Positions 16,539 to 23,892 of a stretch of 26,969 nucleotides of DNA are shown here, piece by piece (within the stretch, counting starts at the first letter, position 1; every line of letters starts with the position of its first letter). The DNA lies in assembly GCA_002441345.1 (NCBI GenBank), contig DJVU01000013.1, positions 5,304 to 32,272 on the forward strand, in the 5' to 3' direction. The DNA is from Bacteroidales bacterium UBA6248 (lineage in GTDB: Bacteria; Bacteroidota; Bacteroidia; Bacteroidales; Lentimicrobiaceae). The position numbers and the translations under genes are program-made. Below the pieces are notes generated by a model, which was not told the DNA's origin, did no database searches, and saw nothing but the letters and a program-made list of their open reading frames with translations.

Positions 16539-17471
16539 TTATGGAACTAAAACTGCGTCAATTACATGAATTACACCGTTGGAACCCTGGACATCAACGG
16601 CTACCACATTAGCGTTTCCGTTGATATTAACGCCCATAGAACTTACGGTTACGTTCAGGTTACTGCCATCCTTCAGGGTGGGGACGCTGCCACTGGATAC
16701 CTGCCCCGAACGAACATTGCCGGGTACTACATGGTACAGAAGAATGGGAGTAAGTTGTTCAGCTGTAAGTGCATCGATTCCGGAAACACTCAGGGCTGAG
16801 AAAAGTGCATTAAAAGCTGCGTTGGTCGGAGCAAAAACCGTGAATGGACCACTGCCGCTGAGCGCATCTGCCAGTCCGGCTTTAACAACCGCCTGTACCA
16901 GAATGCTGAAGTTCGGATTGTTGATGGCGTGGTTTACAACACTTGCAGGAAGAATCACCTTATCGATTGCGTGTATCACTCCGTTTGAGGCCATAACATC
17001 GGCTAGAATCACGTTGCTTCCATCCACTTTAACGCCGCTGCCCTTTTCAACGTAAATCTGAACGCCTGCCTGAGAAGGATCCGAAGCATTGAGGGTTGTA
17101 ACGTAACCCGTTGAAATATCGGAGGACTTTACGGAACCGGCAACAACGTGATTCAAAAGAATCGGAGTAAGAGTGGCAGCATCAAGGTCGGCTATGCCGC
17201 TAACGCCCAGCTGGGCAAAAAGTGCGTTAAATGCATCGTTGGTCGGAGCAAAAACCGTAAAAGGACCATCGCCCTGCAGAGCATTTGCCAGGTTGGCTTT
17301 GGTAACGGCTTCCGCCAGAATGGAAAAGCGATCGTCGGAAACAGCAACCTCCACAATATTCTTCGGCATGTCGGCCGGAGGATTATCCTCTTCTTTTGAA
17401 CAGGCTGCAAATAATGTAGTGGCCGCAATGGCTAAAACCGCGAAGCGGAATTTGAAATAATTTGTTTTCAT
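16539..17471 (-). CDS. Lipoprotein with two fasciclin (FAS1) domains
   Basis: A 310-residue surface or periplasmic lipoprotein. The signal peptide ends at a lipobox cysteine in ATTLFAACSK (about C24). Two FAS1 domains follow, at about 37-175 and 177-310. Each carries the paired FAS1 motifs: GPFTVFAPTNDAFNALF and NHVVAGSV in the first, GPFTVFAPTNAAFNALF and YHVVPGNV in the second, and each ends with a SNGVIH(A/V)ID element. The two domains are very similar to each other, which suggests internal duplication. FAS1 domains mediate adhesion or matrix contacts; the bacterial role is usually unproven. The gene is monocistronic, with its own terminator, and is divergent from the CotH-like gene. Confidence 0.93.
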   Translation of the reverse strand: MKTNYFKFRFAVLAIAATTLFAACSKEEDNPPADMPKNIVEVAVSDDRFSILAEAVTKANLANALQGDGPFTVFAPTNDAFNALFAQLGVSGIADLDAATLTPILLNHVVAGSVKSSDISTGYVTTLNASDPSQAGVQIYVEKGSGVKVDGSNVILADVMASNGVIHAIDKVILPASVVNHAINNPNFSILVQAVVKAGLADALSGSGPFTVFAPTNAAFNALFSALSVSGIDALTAEQLTPILLYHVVPGNVRSGQVSSGSVPTLKDGSNLNVTVSSMGVNINGNANVVAVDVQGSNGVIHVIDAVLVP

Positions 17472-17805
17472 GATTTAAAATTTGTTTAATGTTTTGGTTA
17501 ATTAGTTGAACACTTAATGAACCCATACCCTGCATTTTTGTTTAATTATTTCTTCTATTATTTAAACAATTAAAATCAACAAATTTGTTATGTATATGAT
17601 TTTAAGCTTTTTAGAATAATAAATTAATAATTCTGACTAGTGTTTTTTAACACATATTTAACATTCAGACTGTTTCCCGATCATGAACGCAGGGAGTGAA
17701 CGGCCTTTGCGAACTAAAAAGCAGCTCCGGTTCCTTTTTAAAGACGGATGCCGGGCTGCAGAATACGCTACCTTTGCATTTCCTTCAGGTTTTATCCCCT
17801 TTATT
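17472..17805. other. AT-rich divergent intergenic region
   Basis: This gap separates the divergent fasciclin and CotH-like genes. It is strongly AT-rich from 17472 to about 17670 and carries no gene. A frame with an ATG at 17683 runs into the CotH-like gene but is not used as its start, because a -7 box lies inside it. I see no minus-strand TAnnTTTG box for the fasciclin gene. Confidence 0.5.
17769..17776 (+). promoter_or_regulatory. Bacteroidota -7 box of the CotH-like gene
   Basis: TACCTTTG, followed by CA, matches the -7 consensus exactly and lies 29 bases before the ATG at 17806. No TTTG is found at the right distance upstream. This box argues that translation starts at 17806 and not at 17683. 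Confidence 0.6.
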
Positions 17806-20061
17806 ATGAAACGATTCTGTGTACTCATCATCGCCATACTTTCAGGTTCAGCCTCCCTTCTGTACAGCCAGCCATCCTTTCCGGCCGACGGGGAGGTCTA
17901 CATCAAAACAACGGTGCCGCGCATCGACGTACGTATTCATCCAGACACCCTTAGCTGGATATACGCCAACGTGGAATCGGATCATGAGTTCAGGGCCGTA
18001 TTTGTTTTCGACAACGGCAACGTGCACGATACCATCCGCGACATCGGCTTCAGACTCAGGGGCAACACATCCAGGTTTTCAAAGAAAAAGTCCTTTAAAA
18101 TTTCCTTCAATACGTTTATCCCGGGAAGGAAATACTACGGCGTTGAAAAGCTGAACCTGAACGGAGAGCACAATGACCCCTCGGTGAGCAGGGCGGGCAT
18201 TTACTGGGATATCCTGAGGCAGTTTTCGCTTGCCGGCCCCAGGTACAACCACGTACAGGTATACATCAACGGCAATTACCACGGCCTTTACATCAACGTG
18301 GAGCACATCGATGAAGAATTCGTGAAGACCTGGTTCGGCAACAACGACGGCAACCTCTACAAATGCCTGTATCCCGCGGACCTCACCTACCGGGGCGCCA
18401 ATCCCGATCTCTACAAATTCGAATCCGGAGGCCGGCGCGTGTATGAACTTAAAACCAATGAAGAAACCGACGACTACAGCGATCTGGCACATTTTATCGA
18501 CGTGCTGAACAACACCCCTATTGCTCAGCTACCCTGTGCCATCGAAAAAGTTTTCAACGTTCAGGACTACCTCAAAATAGCAGCCACCGATGTACTTACG
18601 GGCAACTGGGATGGTTACATCTACAACAAGAATAACTTTTACCTGTACCGAAACACTTCAGGCGGACTTTTCGAATACATACCATACGACGTTGACAACA
18701 CCTTTGGCATCGACTGGTTCGGCATTGACTGGGCAACGCGCAACGTTTATGCCTGGGAGCACCCCACGGAAGCGCGTCCGCTTTTTGAGCGCCTGCTGCT
18801 GGTCCCGGACTACAAAGCACAATTCACCTATTATCTGAAACAGGCGGTTCAGCAAATCACTTCCCGTCAGGACTTCCTCGATAATCTCTTTGTAATCCGC
18901 GAGCAACTGCGGCCTTACGTAATCAACGATCCTTTTTATCCTCTCGACTACGGATACACGATTGAGTCGTTTAACCAGTCCTTTGAAACCGGCACGGGAG
19001 CCCATGTCCCGGTTGGATTGCTGCCATTTCTTGAAACGCGCAACAGCTCCGCTATTTCGCAGACAATGAACACCAATGCCCCTCCGATAATTAAGTATAT
19101 CCGCCATAATACCCCTCTACCCGGTCAGGAAATCATGATCCGCGCTTTCGCGGAAGACGAAGACCTCAGCTTCGTAAAACTGGAATACCGCATCAACGGC
19201 GGAAGCTGGCAGCAACAGACCATGACGGTTACTGAAGTGAACGCACAGCCCGCCAGCGATGGCGGAACGTATGAGGCAATCCTCAGCGGACTCGATGCCA
19301 GTACATTACTGGAATTCCGAATAATTGCAGTCGATAACAACCAGGTTACCGTTGCAAAACCCTGCGACCCGGTTCAGTACACCATTCCTTCGCCCAATCC
19401 GCACAAACTATACATCAACGAATTTATGGCCAGCAACAGTTCTACCATTGCGGACGAATACGGTGAATACGACGACTGGATAGAAATCTACAATGGCAGT
19501 ACCCAGGCGGTTTGGCTGGGCGATAAGTACCTGAGCGACAATTTGAACAACCCGGTTAAATGGGCATTTCCCGACACCACTATTGCCGCCGGAGGCTTTC
19601 TTCTGGTGTGGGCCGACGGTCAGCCTGCCCAGGGAAGCATGCACACAACCTACAAACTCGACAAAGACAAGGAAGAGATTGGAATTTTCGATAATGCCGC
19701 ATCGGGCTATGCGCTTATCGACGGCATTACCTATACCGCACAAACGAACAACGTATCTATGGGAAGGAAAAGCGACGGTGCGGCAGAATGGACATTATTC
19801 ACAAATCCGACACCCGGCAGCTCAAACAATCCGCTTGGGATGGAAGAGGTGCGGAAATTGTCATTCACAATCCATCCCAATCCTTCCGTCACGGGCAGGA
19901 TAACCATCTCCGGATCCGGCAGGTATTCCGTTTACGATCTTTCGGGGCGTGTAGTGATTCCTGAAGCCCTGACCCGTGAAATTAACACGAGCCATCTGAA
20001 ACCCGGCCTTTATCTTCTCCGGGAATCCGGAGGAGGCGTGGCAAAGCTGATTGTACAATAA
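17806..20061 (+). CDS. Secreted CotH kinase family protein with lamin-tail domain and T9SS tail
   Basis: A 751-residue secreted protein. The start at 17806 gives a clean signal peptide (MKRFCVLIIAILSGSASLLY, cut near SQ). A CotH-like domain covers about 35-420: RLRGNTSRFSKKKSFKI, LNLNGEHNDPS at about 116-126, and YIPYDVDNTFG at about 290-300, where the DxDN aspartates would bind metal in CotH atypical kinases. An Ig-like or beta region follows. A lamin-tail domain begins at about residue 535 (INEFMASNSS, DDWIEIYN). The last 65 residues, from FTIHPNPS at 686 to LKPGLYLLR and the end, are a type A C-terminal sorting domain of the type IX secretion system. The protein is thus exported and probably surface-anchored or released. 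Whether it phosphorylates anything is unknown. Confidence 0.9.
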   Translation: MKRFCVLIIAILSGSASLLYSQPSFPADGEVYIKTTVPRIDVRIHPDTLSWIYANVESDHEFRAVFVFDNGNVHDTIRDIGFRLRGNTSRFSKKKSFKISFNTFIPGRKYYGVEKLNLNGEHNDPSVSRAGIYWDILRQFSLAGPRYNHVQVYINGNYHGLYINVEHIDEEFVKTWFGNNDGNLYKCLYPADLTYRGANPDLYKFESGGRRVYELKTNEETDDYSDLAHFIDVLNNTPIAQLPCAIEKVFNVQDYLKIAATDVLTGNWDGYIYNKNNFYLYRNTSGGLFEYIPYDVDNTFGIDWFGIDWATRNVYAWEHPTEARPLFERLLLVPDYKAQFTYYLKQAVQQITSRQDFLDNLFVIREQLRPYVINDPFYPLDYGYTIESFNQSFETGTGAHVPVGLLPFLETRNSSAISQTMNTNAPPIIKYIRHNTPLPGQEIMIRAFAEDEDLSFVKLEYRINGGSWQQQTMTVTEVNAQPASDGGTYEAILSGLDASTLLEFRIIAVDNNQVTVAKPCDPVQYTIPSPNPHKLYINEFMASNSSTIADEYGEYDDWIEIYNGSTQAVWLGDKYLSDNLNNPVKWAFPDTTIAAGGFLLVWADGQPAQGSMHTTYKLDKDKEEIGIFDNAASGYALIDGITYTAQTNNVSMGRKSDGAAEWTLFTNPTPGSSNNPLGMEEVRKLSFTIHPNPSVTGRITISGSGRYSVYDLSGRVVIPEALTREINTSHLKPGLYLLRESGGGVAKLIVQ

Positions 20062-20076
20062 GCAATATGTCGGTAA

Positions 20077-20117
20077 CGAAAAAGCCTGAAGTCCGTAAGG
20101 AACCTCAGGCTTTTTCG
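20077..20117. terminator. Bidirectional terminator between CotH-like and pfkA genes
   Basis: CGAAAAAGCCTGA (20077-20089) and TCAGGCTTTTTCG (20105-20117) are perfectly complementary over 13 bases. The stem has A-rich and T-rich bases at its foot on both strands, so it can end transcription from both convergent genes. Confidence 0.9.
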
Positions 20118-20132
20118 TCATTCACTTAACGC

Positions 20133-21227
20133 TTAATCGCCGAAGCACATTCCGATGCCTCTGGCGGTTTTCATCAGAGCGGTATCCGGATCAACCAGAT
20201 TGGGCTGCTGAATGGCTTCCTCGAGGGTTACGGAGGTGATGTAGGGATGCCTGTACGAAACCATACGTCCGAATTCGCCTGCAAGTACAAGTTCGAATGC
20301 TTTCACACCGTATTGCGTTGCCAGAACCCGGTCGTATGCAATGGGAATGCCTCCGCGCTGCAGATGACCGAGAACGGTGGTACGTATGCTGTGTTCGCAG
20401 CCGGCAGCCTTCAATTCCTGCTCGAGCCGGAATCCTACCCCGCCAAGGCGGATGTTGGCATAGCCGACTTCCTGACTTTTCTCCGCGATCAGTCCGCCCT
20501 CAGTATTCCTGGCACCCTCAGCCACAACGATATTCACAAAACCGCGTCCTCTTTCAAAACGTCGTTCCACGCACTCCATCACTTTATTGATATCGTACGG
20601 AAATTCGGGAAGAAGGCAGATTTCGGCACCACCGGCTACGGCGGCATTCAGGGCAATCCAGCCGGCATTGCGGCCCATAACTTCCAGGATCTGAACCCTG
20701 TTGTGGCTTGCGGCAGTGGTTACAAGCTTATCCACCGCATCGGTTGCAATCTGAATTGCGGTCTGAAATCCGAAGGTTGCATCGGTGGCCGAGAGGTCGT
20801 TATCAATGGTCTTGGGAACCCCGATTATATTCAGTCCTTTTTCGTATAGTGCCTGCGAAATCCTCTGGGATCCGTCGCCTCCGATATTTATGACCGCGTC
20901 GATGCCGAGATACTGGATTTTACGGATCATCTCATCGGAGCGGTCAACGGCGATGTAACTTCCGTCTTTCTGTTTCACGGGCCAGGCAAAAGGCCCACCC
21001 TTGTTCGTCGTCTGAATGATCGTTCCGCCCTGGTAGTGAATACCTGAGACTTTCTTCTCATCCAGTACAACAAGTTCGGTTGGCTCCCTTAATATCCCAT
21101 TGAATGCTTCTATACTTCCGACAACTTCCCAGTCTTTCTCCCGCGCGGCGCGCTTAACTATGGCGCGGATTACTGCATTCAGTCCCGGGCAATCGCCGCC
21201 ACCTGTAAGTACCATTACTCTGTTCAT
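20133..21227 (-). CDS. pfkA: 6-phosphofructokinase, group III-like
   Basis: A 364-residue phosphofructokinase, longer than E. coli PfkA (320). The fructose 6-phosphate and phosphoryl-donor motifs are clear: TGGGDCPGLNAVIR at 8-21, IGGDGS at 115-120, VPKTIDNDL at 137-145 with catalytic base D142, and EVMGRNAGWIAL. At the two positions that separate ATP from pyrophosphate users, this protein has G119 (equivalent to E. coli G104, ATP type) but K139 (equivalent to G124; lysine is the pyrophosphate type). This mixed pattern is known from group III enzymes of actinobacteria, among which both donors occur. ATP use is more likely because of G119, but it needs assay. It is transcribed alone, towards the CotH-like gene. 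Confidence 0.93.
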   Translation of the reverse strand: MNRVMVLTGGGDCPGLNAVIRAIVKRAAREKDWEVVGSIEAFNGILREPTELVVLDEKKVSGIHYQGGTIIQTTNKGGPFAWPVKQKDGSYIAVDRSDEMIRKIQYLGIDAVINIGGDGSQRISQALYEKGLNIIGVPKTIDNDLSATDATFGFQTAIQIATDAVDKLVTTAASHNRVQILEVMGRNAGWIALNAAVAGGAEICLLPEFPYDINKVMECVERRFERGRGFVNIVVAEGARNTEGGLIAEKSQEVGYANIRLGGVGFRLEQELKAAGCEHSIRTTVLGHLQRGGIPIAYDRVLATQYGVKAFELVLAGEFGRMVSYRHPYITSVTLEEAIQQPNLVDPDTALMKTARGIGMCFGD

Positions 21228-21289
21228 GTAGTTACTTATTTAAAATGAATTACTTAGGTCTTTCAGTCTCTGTCTTGAAAAAAACGGTG

Positions 21290-21297
21290 CAAAGATA
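21290..21297 (-). promoter_or_regulatory. Bacteroidota -7 box of pfkA
   Basis: On the minus strand TATCTTTG, followed by CA, is an exact TAnnTTTG match about 63 bases upstream of the ATG at 21227. A clear -33 TTTG is not seen. Confidence 0.55.
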
Positions 21298-21376
21298 CAA
21301 AAAATCCAGCGGCGATGTTTGACTGCCTCCCAGTGCATTAATCGATTAAATCACGTTCTATCCAATGCATTTTTTA

Positions 21377-21384
21377 TAATTTCG
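21377..21384 (+). promoter_or_regulatory. Possible -7 box of the mgsA operon
   Basis: TAATTTCG matches seven of eight bases of TAnnTTTG and lies 16 bases before the mgsA ATG, giving a very short leader. GTTC at 21355-21358 is a weak -33 candidate. Confidence 0.35.
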
Positions 21385-21400
21385 CTCCATATTTCATGTT

Positions 21401-21865
21401 ATGGAAAAGAACAAGAGAATAGCACTGGTTGCCCACGACAACCGCAAGCAGGATCTGATCGAATGGGTTGAATTCAATGCCCTTAAACTCCGCGATCATA
21501 AGATCATCTGTACCGGAACAACCGGAATGCTCATTGAACGTCAGCTTCAGGCTTCGCTCGGCCCGGGTGAACCGTTTGAAGTTACCAGGCTCAAATCGGG
21601 TCCATTAGGCGGTGATCAGCAGCTTGGTGCGATGATCGTAAACGGGGAAATCGATCTGATGATATTTTTCTGGGATCCCATGCAGCCCCAACCACACGAC
21701 GTTGATGTGAAAGCCCTGCTCCGGATAACGGTTTTGTACAACATCCCCACTGCCAGCAACCGCTCAACTGCCGATTTTATCATCTCCTCCCATCTCTTCA
21801 ACGAGGCATACTCCCCTAAAATTAAAGATTATAGTTCTTATATCAACCGGGAAGTCAAAATGTAA
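21401..21865 (+). CDS. mgsA: Methylglyoxal synthase
   Basis: A 154-residue enzyme converting dihydroxyacetone phosphate to methylglyoxal and phosphate, a bypass that frees phosphate when sugar phosphates pile up. Motifs match the family throughout: IALVAHDNRKQDLIEW at 7-22, the phosphate loop CTGTTG at 37-42, SGPLGGDQQ at 66-74 with the catalytic aspartate D72, FFWDPMQPQPHDVDVKALLR at 89-108 (D92, H99 and D102 in the active site), and NIPTASNRSTADF at 114-126. Length is normal. It lies divergent from pfkA and heads a row of four plus-strand genes. The next start codon overlaps its stop by one base. Confidence 0.95.
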   Translation: MEKNKRIALVAHDNRKQDLIEWVEFNALKLRDHKIICTGTTGMLIERQLQASLGPGEPFEVTRLKSGPLGGDQQLGAMIVNGEIDLMIFFWDPMQPQPHDVDVKALLRITVLYNIPTASNRSTADFIISSHLFNEAYSPKIKDYSSYINREVKM

Positions 21866-22530
21866 TGAAACAAAGCATAGCAGTAATTTTCGACATGGAC
21901 GGCGTGCTTGTCGATAATTTTCGTTACCACCTGATGGCATGGGAGAAATTCTGTGCCCGCCATGGAAAAAGTATTACCGCCGATGATTTTCGCGACAATG
22001 TGTTTGGCGGATCCAACACCGACCACCTGAACTACATCTTCAAAAAAAACCTGAGTCCCGCAAAAATAGCGGAATACTCGGCTGAGAAAGAGATGCTCTA
22101 CCGCTACCTATACCACGATAACGTCAGGCTGCTGCCAGGCTTACCCGATTTTCTCGACCTACTTAAGGAAGCAGGTATCCCAATGGCCGTTGCCACATCG
22201 GCCGAACGGGCTAATGTGGATTTTATCGTTCAGGAGGCTGGTCTTGAAGGATATTTCAGTGCCGTTTCCGATGCCTCCATGGTGAAGCGCGGAAAACCCG
22301 ATCCGGAGGTTTTTCTGAAAGCTGCCGGACTGCTGGGAGCCGAACCTGAAAATTGCCTTGTGTTCGAAGACACCCTGAAGGGGATAGATGCTGCCTTAAA
22401 AGCACGGATGAAAGTGGTTGGTGTTGCCACCACCCATCACAAGGCCGAACTGACAGAAGCGCATTGCGTCATTCACGACTTTACGGAAATGGACTGCTCT
22501 GCCATAGAACGAATTTTCAATATTCAATAA
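21865..22530 (+). CDS. HAD-superfamily sugar phosphatase/phosphomutase (beta-PGM-like)
   Basis: A 221-residue HAD subfamily IA protein with a helical cap. Motif I is FDMDGVLVDN at 9-18 with D10 and D12. Motif II is ATSAERANV (about 110-118). Motif III is VKRGKPDPEVF (about 145-155), and motif IV is CLVFEDTLKGIDAA (about 169-182). Having both motif I aspartates fits either a beta-phosphoglucomutase or a small sugar-phosphate phosphatase. The ATG overlaps the mgsA stop codon (TAATGA), so translation is probably coupled. The substrate may therefore belong to triose or sugar phosphate detoxification; this is inferred from position only. It is unrelated in detail to the HAD half of the GH65 fusion, which has a longer cap. 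Confidence 0.85.
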   Translation: MKQSIAVIFDMDGVLVDNFRYHLMAWEKFCARHGKSITADDFRDNVFGGSNTDHLNYIFKKNLSPAKIAEYSAEKEMLYRYLYHDNVRLLPGLPDFLDLLKEAGIPMAVATSAERANVDFIVQEAGLEGYFSAVSDASMVKRGKPDPEVFLKAAGLLGAEPENCLVFEDTLKGIDAALKARMKVVGVATTHHKAELTEAHCVIHDFTEMDCSAIERIFNIQ

Positions 22531-22548
22531 CCATACCCCAAATCATTT

Positions 22549-23874
22549 ATGAACTTCACCAAAAAAATCCTTACCGCAGCGCTGGCTGTCCTGTTTGTGC
22601 TGCCGGCGGGGGCCCAGAACAGGATCGGCTTTACCGAGTACGATCTCGACAATGGCCTGCACGTTATCCTGCATCAGGATAACACCACCCCCATCGTTGC
22701 CGTTACCATCTCCTACCACGTAGGATCGAAGAACGAACACCCCGAACGCACGGGATTCACCCATTTTTTCGAGCACCTGATGTTCGAAGGAAGCGAATAC
22801 ATCGAACGCGGAGAATTCGACAAAATCGCTATGAATGCTGGTGCCAGCCTTAATGCCAATACTGGTTTCGACCGCACCTTCTACTATCTTCTGCTGCCTT
22901 CGAACCAGCTGGAACTCGGGCTGTGGATGGAATCGGAACGCATGCTTCACCTTCGTATCGACAGCATCGGCGTTGAAACCCAGCGCAGCGTCGTTAAGGA
23001 AGAACGCAAGCAATCCTACGAGAACCGCCCCTACGGCCTCATTATGGAAAATACATTCAAAATGGCTTTCAGGGAGCATCCGTACCAGTGGACTCCCATT
23101 GGCTCGGCCGAATCCATCAACAATGCCACTATGGAAGAATTCCTTGAATTTCACTCCATCTTCTACGTGCCAAACAATGCCACCCTCTCCATTGCAGGAG
23201 ATATCAGCATCGAAGAAACCAAAAAGCTTGTTGCCAAATACTTTGCCGACATCCCGAAAGGAACGAAGGAGATCTACAGGCCTTCTGTAAAAGAGCCGGC
23301 AAAAACCGCAGAAGTGCGCGATGTGATGTACGACGACGTTCAGCTTCCGGCACTGGTGCAGGCTTACCACATCCCGGCCATGGGCACTCCCGATTTCTAT
23401 GCACTTACCATGCTCACCACCCTTCTGAGCGATGGAGAAAGCTCACGCATGACCAAATCCATTGTCGACAAGCAGCAAAAAGCCCTTTTTGTAGCTGCAA
23501 TGCCTTTCCCTCTCGAAGATCCGGGTTTGTTTATGATTATGGGAATTGCTAACGCCGGCATTTCGGTGGATGAGCTGGAAGCAGCCGTTGATAAGGAAAT
23601 AGAACTGGCCCGTAACGGCGATATTTCGGACCGTGAATTTGAAAAAATCCGCAATAAGATCGAGAACGATTTTGTTTCGCGGAACTCAACCATGGCCGGT
23701 ATCGCGGAAAGCCTCTCCGATTACCATATGTATTTCGGCGATGCAAACCTCATCAACACCGAAATTGACCGCTACCTGGCCGTAACCAAAGAAGATATCG
23801 TACGGGTTGCCAGGCAGTATCTTACCAGGGAAAACAGGGTGGTCCTGCATTGCCTGCCCAAACAGAACCAGTAA
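22549..23874 (+). CDS. M16 family zinc metallopeptidase (active subunit)
   Basis: A 441-residue exported peptidase of the M16 (pitrilysin/insulinase, processing-peptidase-like) family. The signal peptide is about 1-23 (ending PAGAQ). The inverted zinc motif HFFEH is at 72-76, and the distal glutamate is E151 or E152 in VVKEERKQSYENRPYG, at the usual distance. The C-terminal M16 domain follows, with the ARQYLTREN segment near the end. It starts 18 bases after the HAD gene and is followed after 18 bases by a second M16 gene that lacks the zinc motif. Such pairs form heterodimers, with one catalytic and one supporting subunit. It probably works in the periplasm on peptides or misfolded proteins. 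Confidence 0.92.
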   Translation: MNFTKKILTAALAVLFVLPAGAQNRIGFTEYDLDNGLHVILHQDNTTPIVAVTISYHVGSKNEHPERTGFTHFFEHLMFEGSEYIERGEFDKIAMNAGASLNANTGFDRTFYYLLLPSNQLELGLWMESERMLHLRIDSIGVETQRSVVKEERKQSYENRPYGLIMENTFKMAFREHPYQWTPIGSAESINNATMEEFLEFHSIFYVPNNATLSIAGDISIEETKKLVAKYFADIPKGTKEIYRPSVKEPAKTAEVRDVMYDDVQLPALVQAYHIPAMGTPDFYALTMLTTLLSDGESSRMTKSIVDKQQKALFVAAMPFPLEDPGLFMIMGIANAGISVDELEAAVDKEIELARNGDISDREFEKIRNKIENDFVSRNSTMAGIAESLSDYHMYFGDANLINTEIDRYLAVTKEDIVRVARQYLTRENRVVLHCLPKQNQ

Positions 23875-23892
23875 CGAAGGGAGGAAAAAATC

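Noticed and set aside
17683..17805. Upstream start for the CotH-like gene at 17683
   Set aside because: The extension places a basic 41-residue stretch before a perfect signal peptide and spans an exact -7 promoter box at 17769-17776. The start at 17806 is preferred.
22543..23370. 275-codon minus-strand frame opposite the first M16 gene
   Set aside because: It overlaps a well-supported peptidase gene and has no family motifs.
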